DNA of 64,000 nt. Source: Andalucia godoyi. Its lineage: Eukaryota > Discoba > Jakobea > Jakobida > Andaluciidae. This document shows positions 57,567 to 64,000 of the stretch, in pieces. The notes beneath the pieces are model-generated. The model was not told the DNA's origin, did not search any database, and saw nothing but the letters and a program-made list of their open reading frames with translations. The position numbers and the translations under genes were made by a program. The DNA lies in assembly GCA_009859145.1 (NCBI GenBank), contig VRVR01000003.1, positions 1 through 64,000 of the forward strand, in the 5' to 3' direction. Numbering within the stretch: the first letter of the stretch is position 1; each line of letters opens with the position of its first letter.

Positions 57567-59597
57567 TTACTCAAACTCGACAAGGATCTCCTCTACCTTG
57601 ACAGACTTGCCGGCCTTGCACCGGATTTCCTTGACGATACCATCAACAGGAGATCGGAGAAGATTTCTCATCTTCATGGCCTCCACAACAACGATCTCTT
57701 GACCAATAACAACCTTGTCACCGGGCTTAACAGCAACCTGGATTACAGTACCAGGCATGGGGGAGACCAACATCTTGGAAAGATCGGGCTTCGAAATCAC
57801 AGGCATGTGCACAAACAAGTCCTTGACCGCAGATCGCTTCACGTCAAGCTCATAACGGGTGCCGGCCATTTGGATAACAGACCCTCCAGTCACATGTCTC
57901 TCGAGGACCTGGAGAGTCACATCGCCATCCTGATAGAAAACGCTGTCGATCAACCATTTTGCATTCGACGGCTTGTCATTCACAAGTAGATTGCCCGTGC
58001 GAGAGCAGCGGGAAACCTTCACGACGGCCGCTGGCAAGCCTGAGTCGACAACCGACACATCATACGTATCGGAAAGCGGAGATTCGTGCACAGATCCAGA
58101 GGAGAATGCGCTGTATCGGTTCTCCTCGCGAAGAAATTCAACGACGGCCGCAGCCTTTGAGATCTCCTGAGCTTCAACTTCGGTAAGAACGTGACCCTTG
58201 AAACCGCCGGGATACTCCACTTCAATGAATTTCGTGTCGATGCGCCCATCCTTGTAGCGTTTGTGGTCCATTACGTCACGCAGGAAGGGGATGTTATGGG
58301 TCACTCCCTGAATGACGTACTGATCAAGGGCTGCACGCAAAATGTCGATAGACTCCTCTCGATTCTTTCCGTGAGTAATCAGCTTGCAGATCATTGGATC
58401 ATAGTGAACCGAAATTTCGGCGCCCTCCGTGATGCCAGAGTCGCAGCGGATGCCGGGACCAACCGGCTCCACATATGTCTTGAGGGTTCCAATCGAGGGC
58501 AAGAAGTTACGCGCAGGATCTTCAGCATACACGCGCGCTTCCATTGCCCAGCCATTAATACCAACCTGGTCCTGCGTTGTGCGAGAAAGGGACTTTCCAG
58601 CTGCACAGCGGATCATTTCCTCGACGAGGTCCAGGCCAGTGATCATTTCCGTGACAGGGTGCTCGACTTGCAGACGGGTGTTCATTTCCAAGAAGTAAAA
58701 GTTCTTCTTCGCATCCACCAACATCTCCACAGTTCCTGCAGAGTAGTATCCTACCGCCTTGGCAAGCATGACGGCCTGTTCACCCATTGCCTTTCGAGTT
58801 GCGGGATCAAGGAAAGGAGACGGAGCTTCCTCGAGAACTTTTTGATTCCTGCGCTGAATCGAGCACTCGCGCTCAGGCAAATACAAAGTGTTGCCGAGCT
58901 TGTCGCCAATGACCTGGATCTCGATATGACGAGGCTGCTCAACGAACTTTTCAATCAACATGCGATCATCGCCAAACGACGCAGCTGCTTCTTCCTTGGA
59001 CAAACGGAAACCGTCCAGTGCTTCCTTGTCATTGAACGCAATTCTCATTCCTTTTCCTCCACCACCCGCGGACGCCTTGATCATCACCGGATATCCGATT
59101 TCATTCGAAATTCGCAGGACATCTTGCGGGGTCGCCACCTCGCCTAAGAAACCCGGAATCGTGTTCACACCAGCTCTCTTCGCAATCTTCTTTGAGTTGA
59201 TCTTGTCTCCCATTGCATCAATTGCAGACGCAGGAGGCCCAATGAACGCAATCTTGCGCGAGTCCAGTTTCGAAGCAAAATGGTTGTTTTCCGACAGAAA
59301 GCCGTATCCAGGATGCACTGCTTCCGCACCCGTTGTCTCACAAGCCGCCACGATCGCATCCATATTGAGATAGGAAAGCTTCGACGCAGCCGGCCCAATG
59401 CAGACTGCTTCATCTGCCAGCCGAACGTGCTTCGATCGGCCGTCCGCCTCGGAATACACCGCTACAGTCCGAATGCCAAGTCGCTTGCACGTCTTGATGA
59501 CACGACACGCAATTTCACCACGATTGGCAATCAGAATCTTTCCAAAAAGATTGTCCGACGATGAAAACCGACGAGAAAAATCCAGCGTACGAAACAT
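57567..59597 (-). CDS. PCCA: Propionyl-CoA carboxylase alpha subunit, mitochondrial
   Basis: 676 residues from the ATG at 59597; the longer frame begins in A/T-rich 5' flank. A short Arg/Ser-rich presequence (MFRTLDFSRRFSSS) fits mitochondrial import. The biotin carboxylase domain shows KILIANRGEIACRVI, the ATP-grasp glycine loop KASAGGGGKGMR, ERECSIQRRNQKVLEEAPSP and NTRLQVEHPVTE. The BT linker reads YVIQGVTHNIPFLRDV and YPGGFKGHVLTE, specific to PCCA over MCCA. The C-terminal BCCP domain carries biotin-accepting Lys in VEAMKM (about residue 642). With the beta subunit, encoded elsewhere, it carboxylates propionyl-CoA to methylmalonyl-CoA. Confidence 0.95.
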   Translation of the reverse strand: MFRTLDFSRRFSSSDNLFGKILIANRGEIACRVIKTCKRLGIRTVAVYSEADGRSKHVRLADEAVCIGPAASKLSYLNMDAIVAACETTGAEAVHPGYGFLSENNHFASKLDSRKIAFIGPPASAIDAMGDKINSKKIAKRAGVNTIPGFLGEVATPQDVLRISNEIGYPVMIKASAGGGGKGMRIAFNDKEALDGFRLSKEEAAASFGDDRMLIEKFVEQPRHIEIQVIGDKLGNTLYLPERECSIQRRNQKVLEEAPSPFLDPATRKAMGEQAVMLAKAVGYYSAGTVEMLVDAKKNFYFLEMNTRLQVEHPVTEMITGLDLVEEMIRCAAGKSLSRTTQDQVGINGWAMEARVYAEDPARNFLPSIGTLKTYVEPVGPGIRCDSGITEGAEISVHYDPMICKLITHGKNREESIDILRAALDQYVIQGVTHNIPFLRDVMDHKRYKDGRIDTKFIEVEYPGGFKGHVLTEVEAQEISKAAAVVEFLREENRYSAFSSGSVHESPLSDTYDVSVVDSGLPAAVVKVSRCSRTGNLLVNDKPSNAKWLIDSVFYQDGDVTLQVLERHVTGGSVIQMAGTRYELDVKRSAVKDLFVHMPVISKPDLSKMLVSPMPGTVIQVAVKPGDKVVIGQEIVVVEAMKMRNLLRSPVDGIVKEIRCKAGKSVKVEEILVEFE

Positions 59598-60052
59598 TTG
59601 TTTTTGTTGCGAGCTTTTTTCCCCCAAAAAGAAATATCTTGAAGAGCGAGAGTGAGAGAAACGGTGGGAGAGAAATGTAATTATTATTATTTTTTTGATT
59701 AAAGAATAAGAATAATAAAATAATAAAAAATGCAAACTCCGAGCAGCACGAAACCAACAATATACACACGCACATTACATACATTAATAAACAAATGACG
59801 ACGATTCTTTGCACGGAACAGCGTCTTTTTCTGCACTGGGGAAGGGGAAACCCTAGCATCACGTGATGGCTGGATGATTTTCACCAGAGTTTCCAGCATT
59901 TCGACTTTCGAAGCTCGTGAAAGGTGGGTTTGTTTTGTTATCTAGCAAAAATGCCATGTATTGTCGAAAACAAATTCAGACTCTTGGTTTTTGTTTCCTT
60001 GTTTCCTTCCTCCCCCCGCTCCTCCCAGAGAGTATTGTACGGTGGAAACGTC
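59598..60052. promoter_or_regulatory. Divergent promoter of PCCA and DLIC with an E-box
   Basis: 455 bases. It has AATAAT/TTATTA tracts near 59677-59730 and an 8-base palindrome TCACGTGA (E-box type) at 59859-59866, preceded by AAACCCTAG. CCGCTCCTCCCAG at about 60016-60028 is an acceptor-like sequence shortly before the DLIC ATG. Confidence 0.5.
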
Positions 60053-61420
60053 ATGTCGTCGGTATGGGACCAAGTACTCGCTGATGCGCAAGCAACGAAT
60101 TCGCAACCAAACCACACACTTCTTGTGGTTGGGACGGAGGGTTGTGGCAAGTCGCATCTTTTGCATCGACTGTTCCCACCAGCAAATCGATCCGCGTATT
60201 CTGGAGTCGGTGGATCGCATCGTGCGTCGCTCTTCATGGATTATGCATTTGTAGATCTCTCGAATCCACACGCAAACATGGACTCAGCAAGAGTGCATGT
60301 ATGGCAGGCTTCCGATCCTCAGCAAATGGACATGCTGGATTTATGTCTTTCGCGCGCCGAGTTGAACCACCCAAACGCTTCTTCCACGAACACTGTAGGG
60401 GCAGCTTCATCATCATCATCATCATCATCCGGGATATCGTCGTCGTCGTCGGCGGCGTCGCTGTCCAATGTGGGCTCCAACGCTGGAGTGAATGGGACTA
60501 TCGGTGGCTCTCGTGCACCGTCTCCAATTCCTTTTCAAAAGGGCGCTCGCAGCAGCGCGGTTTCGGCGGACTCGGTTCCTGGGTCCCCAACGGAACCTGT
60601 GCTTTCTCCTTCCATGTCCTTGTCCTCTTCTTCGTTATTGGGGGCTGCTTTGGGACGTATCCCAGTGACTGTGTTTTTCGTGTTGGATTTGTCGCAACCC
60701 TGGTTCCTCGAGTCACAATTCAACGCTTGGATTCCCAAGCTATTCGACCCCAAGAATCACTACGAGGTTGCAAACTTGGTCATGGTTGGGGCGAAGTCGG
60801 AGATGATGGACGAAGCACAGCGCGAATGGAGTGCAAGGCGAAAGAGAAGGGAATTGAGTGACTTGCATTTCCGAAATTACATCCAGTTTTGGTTCAGAAA
60901 ACAGGCGCTGTCCATTACAGGTACGAAGATCTGGATCGTATTTGTTTCTTCTTCCACAGGACGAAACATTGATGTCTTGTCGAGATTATGCCACCATTTG
61001 TTCCTGGGTGTTGCAGTGGACGACAAGAGACAAGTGGACGACATGGATGCATTGTTCATGCCGCCAGGGGCAGACAGCCAGACATCCGTTTCACGTATTG
61101 TGATTGATAACGAGTTTGCAACCCCGTTCCAACAAGTCATCCCTGCGCCGGAAAAGACAGAAGCAGCTCGCGCAGACAACGATCCTTCTTTCGTGGAGTG
61201 GTCGGGCTTCCTGCGGAAGCATTGGAATTTTGGTGCTGCTCAGCTGTCGAAATCGGACGCCATGTCCAGTGCGGTTCTTGGTGGGTCTGGAGGCGTGCCT
61301 GTATCTTCTGGCTCTCAAAGCGAAAACGCTGTTGAGGCTGGTGCATCGTCGTTTTTCAAGAACATGCTGAATCGATATCAGAGCTCCTCCAATCTGAATG
61401 CAGAACCAGTCAAGCGGTAA
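60053..61420 (+). CDS. Cytoplasmic dynein light intermediate chain
   Basis: 455 residues from the ATG at 60053; the frame is open further upstream but starts in the pyrimidine-rich flank. The Ras-like domain has a P-loop (LLVVGTEGCGKSHLL, residues about 24-38), LFMDYAFVDL, VTVFFVLDLSQPWFLESQFNAW and KIWIVFVSSSTGRNIDVL. The terminal strand DALFMPPGADS and FVEWSGFLRKHW match dynein-1 LIC. LICs attach to the dynein heavy chain and bind cargo adaptors through the C-terminal helix. A Ser-rich low-complexity insert (about 125-190, encoded partly by TCA/TCG repeats) interrupts the GTPase fold, which is unusual. Dynein-1 against dynein-2 type is not certain. Confidence 0.85.
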   Translation: MSSVWDQVLADAQATNSQPNHTLLVVGTEGCGKSHLLHRLFPPANRSAYSGVGGSHRASLFMDYAFVDLSNPHANMDSARVHVWQASDPQQMDMLDLCLSRAELNHPNASSTNTVGAASSSSSSSSGISSSSSAASLSNVGSNAGVNGTIGGSRAPSPIPFQKGARSSAVSADSVPGSPTEPVLSPSMSLSSSSLLGAALGRIPVTVFFVLDLSQPWFLESQFNAWIPKLFDPKNHYEVANLVMVGAKSEMMDEAQREWSARRKRRELSDLHFRNYIQFWFRKQALSITGTKIWIVFVSSSTGRNIDVLSRLCHHLFLGVAVDDKRQVDDMDALFMPPGADSQTSVSRIVIDNEFATPFQQVIPAPEKTEAARADNDPSFVEWSGFLRKHWNFGAAQLSKSDAMSSAVLGGSGGVPVSSGSQSENAVEAGASSFFKNMLNRYQSSSNLNAEPVKR

Positions 61421-61703
61421 TCCGCGTGGAGGTGCAGCGCGTTTTAGTCCCCTCCCCTCCCCTCCCCTCCCCTCCCCTCCCCTCCCTCCTCCCTCCTCCT
61501 CCTCCCTCTCTCTCTCTCTCTCTCTTTCTCGTCCGTATGATCCAGACGGGTAATGCTTGTTGTTGTATTTGCAGTTCTCATCCAAATTGCCTCCTTTTAT
61601 TATTATTTTTTAATTGTAAACTGTTAGAGAACCAATTTTGCCATTAACGGGGTTGCTGCTCTTCGGTATGGCAAATTCTTTGGCATGCTCGCTCAAGCAT
61701 CAG
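61421..61703. terminator. Convergent 3' spacer with pyrimidine microsatellites
   Basis: 283 bases between DLIC and NCOA5-like stops. A CCCCT pentamer tract (about 61447-61485), CCT and CT runs to 61526, and TTATTATTA at about 61597-61606. No gene seen. Confidence 0.5.
61447..61530 (+). repeat. Compound (CCCCT)n-(CCT)n-(CT)n microsatellite
   Basis: About eight CCCCT units grade into CCT then CT dinucleotides, entirely pyrimidine on the + strand. Confidence 0.9.
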
Positions 61704-63182
61704 TTACTTGCGACCTTGCAACAAAGAAAGAAGAGCGGATGCTGTACTGGAATGCGCTGTCTGCTGTTGTGGTTGGTGCTGCTGTGGCTGCATGTGACCC
61801 TGAGTATGCATGGGCATGGGCATGGGCATGGGCATTGGGTTTTGCATGGGTACTGGGATTGGCTGTGTTCCAACTTGCTGTGCATTTTGTGATTGGGCCT
61901 TGACAAGAGATGCAAGCAACTCTGATGCAGACTGCTGGTTCATTCCTTGCTGATCCGGACCCTTGATCGCCGAGATGAGTCCCAGCAAAGCCGACACGTT
62001 ATTCGCGGCTGCCTGCTGGCCTTGCGACATGAATGCGGGAGACGACGGGATGTACTGTTGCTGATGTGCCACCGGCATGTACGCCGCGCCTTGTGGCGGA
62101 TTTTGCGGTGTAATCTGTTGCGGAGGTGGTGCATACGTGGGCATTCCACCGACCATTGGCTGGTAATGCGGATACTGTACGGAAGGCAGGTACTGTTGCT
62201 GCTGCTGCTGTTGTTGTTGTTGTTGTTGCTGCTGCTGGTGTTGCTGCAAGACGTGTCCGTGTCCATGTCCGTGGCCGTGTCCGTGGCCGTGCCCTTGTGG
62301 GCTGATTCCTCCCATGTGCTGCACATTCATCGAGTGCATATGGGCCATCGGGTTCATGGTCGCAAATCTGTTTCGCAAGCACTCGCTGATTTCTTCCGGA
62401 GTGGTTCTGTGGTCCTGATGCATAAAGTTGATGGCATCTTGCAGCACGACGTCTTGCGCTGCCTTGTCTCCCGAACGGAAGCTGACCTGCATCCCGTGTT
62501 CTTCGTGCTGCCTATGCACCAGCAGCGTGTACTTCAGGCCATCTGCTGCAGCCCGGTGAAGTTTGTCTGTCAACGACGCTCTGTCTGCGATCTCGAGGCT
62601 TACAGATATCGCACACCGCTGAATCATCTCCACAACGTAATCGCAGTACGGACGAAGCATGGAGTGCATGCAAAACACAATGCATTGCGGAACCCCAGGA
62701 TTCCGCTTGTACTGCTTCTCTGGGCGTCTGTCTCGCTCCCGACCATTGAAATCTCGTTCTCTGTCTCCGCCACGGAAATCGCGCTCTCGTCCACGATCCC
62801 GGTGAAGATCGCGGTCGCGGTCACGGTCACGGTCGCGATGAACGTCGCGATCGCGGTCTCTGTCTCTGTCTCTGTCTCGTTCGCGGTCTTCATGGGTATC
62901 TCCTGGAACGTCCTCTCGGTCACGTTTGCGACTCAAATGATCACGCTCGTCTGCAACCAGCAGGCTCACGACTCGTGATCCAATCATCTTTCCTTGTTCG
63001 CCGGCTATCGCCCGAAGAACAGAGTCCGTATTATCATATTGGATGAATCCAAAGCCGTAATGAAGCTTCACGTCCTCAATGCGGCCGTATACAGAAAATA
63101 TGCGTTCCACTTCCGACTTGCTCACGCCGCGAGTGTCCAAACAGCCTATGAAAAGGCGCGATCCAACTGGATATCGTGGCAT
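61704..63182 (-). CDS. RRM protein with NCOA5-like domain
   Basis: 492 residues from the ATG at 63182; the in-frame codon 4 upstream is TTG. An N-terminal RRM (residues about 8-80: SRLFIGCLD, GFGFIQYDNTD) is followed by an Arg-Asp dipeptide region. Then comes an alpha/beta domain at about 168-265 (PQCIVFCMHSMLRPYCDYVVEMIQ ... LKYTLLVHRQHEEHGMQVSF ... VVLQDAINFM). This last domain resembles the anticodon-binding-like fold of NCOA5/CIA. The C-terminal half is low complexity (GH, Q, PM runs) with short hydrophobic helices (SALLGLISAIKG and ASALLSLLQGRK), again like the NCOA5 tail. A nuclear RNA-binding coregulator or splicing role is inferred, not shown. Confidence 0.65.
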   Translation of the reverse strand: MPRYPVGSRLFIGCLDTRGVSKSEVERIFSVYGRIEDVKLHYGFGFIQYDNTDSVLRAIAGEQGKMIGSRVVSLLVADERDHLSRKRDREDVPGDTHEDRERDRDRDRDRDRDVHRDRDRDRDRDLHRDRGRERDFRGGDRERDFNGRERDRRPEKQYKRNPGVPQCIVFCMHSMLRPYCDYVVEMIQRCAISVSLEIADRASLTDKLHRAAADGLKYTLLVHRQHEEHGMQVSFRSGDKAAQDVVLQDAINFMHQDHRTTPEEISECLRNRFATMNPMAHMHSMNVQHMGGISPQGHGHGHGHGHGHGHVLQQHQQQQQQQQQQQQQQQYLPSVQYPHYQPMVGGMPTYAPPPQQITPQNPPQGAAYMPVAHQQQYIPSSPAFMSQGQQAAANNVSALLGLISAIKGPDQQGMNQQSASELLASLVKAQSQNAQQVGTQPIPVPMQNPMPMPMPMPMHTQGHMQPQQHQPQQQTAHSSTASALLSLLQGRK

Positions 63183-63708
63183 TTGAAAAAGCAAGGAGGG
63201 GAAAAAAAGAAGAAGAAAATCTTATAAAAAGAAAACGAAAACCTAAAACACGAGCAAACACACAACAACAACCTTTTAATTAAGAAAACTATATATAAAT
63301 ATAATTTTTTTGTTTAAGAAAAATGATATTCAGAGAAGCGAACTCAGTTGGTAAGAACGAATAGAGAATGAAATAAATATCAACAAAAAAGCAGATAATA
63401 AAAGGAAGGGAAAAATCAAAAAGAAAAGGAGGGAAAAGCGCGGTTTTATAAGGTCGCTTTCTGCTTTTCATTTTTTTCTTTTTTTTGACTGGGAGTCGTG
63501 TCTCACACTACGGCTGGCGATACTCTGCATGGATACGAATTGATTTCTAATTGATACTATTGCGATGGGGCGTTGTGAAGTGTGTGGAGAAAGGACGTGA
63601 GGAGTTCTGTTCGTGCACTTTCGAGTTTTAGTTTTTTGTTTTGTTTTGTTTATTTGGACTTTTGCGAGGTGGATGAGCACGCATATACAGCGAGCATAGA
63701 ACCCGAGG
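63183..63708. promoter_or_regulatory. Divergent promoter of the NCOA5-like and MDM12-like genes
   Basis: 526 bases, very A/T-rich. Purine tract at 63198-63240 (pyrimidine-rich in the NCOA5-like sense), TTAAGAAAACTATATATAAATAT-type sequence near 63280-63302, and T-rich tract at 63470-63487 and 63625-63660 before the MDM12-like ATG. Confidence 0.45.
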
Positions 63709-64000
63709 ATGGCGTTTCAGTCGCATCGACTTCCAGCTTTGCTGCGCGATGCCTTTTCCAATCGGCTACAGGAGCGGATCACAACTGGAATTCGAGATGC
63801 TGCGGCATCGGGGAAGCTGCCTCCGGAAATCGTGTCTTCGATCGAGTTTACGCTTTTTGACCTTGGATCAGAGCCGTTTGATTTGGAGATTGAATCCGTG
63901 CTTCGAGCTGATCCTTTAGAACAGATTGATGGAGTTCGCCAGATTGTGTTCTTCTTCAAATACGCGGGTTCTGCAGTCGCCGAGTTTCAGTGCGATGTCC
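63709..64000 (+). CDS. MDM12-like SMP-domain protein (partial, runs off the window)
   Basis: The first 97 codons are present. The sequence LPPEIVSSIEFTLFDLGSEPFDLEIESVLRAD, then QIVFFFKYAGSAVAEFQCDV, follows the pattern of the MDM12 SMP/TULIP domain. There, a helix is followed by a strand ending FDFGxxxPxIEIxDI and, after an acidic insert, a strand with YxG. MDM12 is the cytosolic lipid-binding subunit of ERMES, which tethers ER to mitochondria and transfers phospholipids. The assignment rests on a short N-terminal segment; other SMP proteins are possible. ERMES is known from fungi and several protist lineages but lost in animals. Confidence 0.55.
   Translation, partial: MAFQSHRLPALLRDAFSNRLQERITTGIRDAAASGKLPPEIVSSIEFTLFDLGSEPFDLEIESVLRADPLEQIDGVRQIVFFFKYAGSAVAEFQCDV

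Noticed and set aside
59598-59735. N-terminal extension of the PCCA frame
   Set aside because: Translation of A/T-rich 5' flank; the ATG at 59597 opens a typical mitochondrial presequence.
59924-60052. N-terminal extension of the dynein LIC frame
   Set aside because: Starts without ATG in pyrimidine-rich flank; MSSVWDQVL at 60053 is a better start.

Overview
The window is nuclear DNA of a ciliated, intron-poor, gene-dense unicellular eukaryote. The evidence is: canonical eukaryote-only scaffolds (CNOT1, EDC4, MED8, NAF1, TRIP4, a POLD4-like subunit), a 4,270-residue HYDIN-like axonemal protein, a dynein light intermediate chain, three spliceosomal introns with GT-AG ends (one with a TACTAAT branch site), long T- or A-rich spacers, and a probable ERMES subunit (MDM12-like) at the right edge. 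ERMES argues against an animal and HYDIN against a non-flagellated lineage. I cannot name the species; a free-living flagellate (jakobid-like, amoebozoan or similar) would fit. No tRNA, rRNA or CRISPR array was recognised.

Layout. 1-1.2 kb: the 3' end of an unidentified gene, then a spacer. 1.2-2.9 kb: a secreted/membrane kelch-cytochrome b561 fusion. 3.3-7.0 kb: a transposon patch with a 5'-truncated hAT transposase remnant and a full hAT element (TIRs, BED finger, intact D-D-E). 7.4-9.2 kb: an NADPH oxidase with an SH3 domain inside its NADPH-binding lobe, the most unusual gene here. 9.4-14.8 kb: a two-PH-domain protein and a chorein/BLTP-type lipid-transfer protein with a C-terminal PH domain, sharing one divergent promoter. 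14.9-22.4 kb: PDI, GT61-type glycosyltransferase, alpha/beta hydrolase, TRIP4 (ASC-1), short-chain dehydrogenase. 22.6-35.5 kb: HYDIN as a single 12.8 kb exon. 36.0-42.4 kb: CNOT1. 42.7-49.4 kb: POLD4-like, countin/saposin-like secreted protein, a spacer holding a decayed Fanzor/TnpB-like C-terminus, EDC4, MED8. 49.8-57.4 kb: a Cys-rich ephrin-receptor-like membrane protein, a GH1 beta-glucosidase, NAF1. 57.6-64 kb: propionyl-CoA carboxylase alpha, dynein light intermediate chain, an RRM/NCOA5-like RNA-binding protein and the start of an MDM12-like gene.

The genes are not a pathway cluster. There are small functional groupings: transmembrane redox (kelch-b561 and NOX, once direct neighbours), lipid/phosphoinositide binding (PH and BLTP-PH), secretory pathway (PDI and GT61), cilium (HYDIN, DLIC) and mRNA decay (CNOT1, EDC4). 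Gene orientation alternates almost strictly (18 of 22 host-gene junctions switch strand), so most spacers are either shared divergent promoters with T-rich tracts or short convergent terminator regions with TTA/TTG-type repeats.
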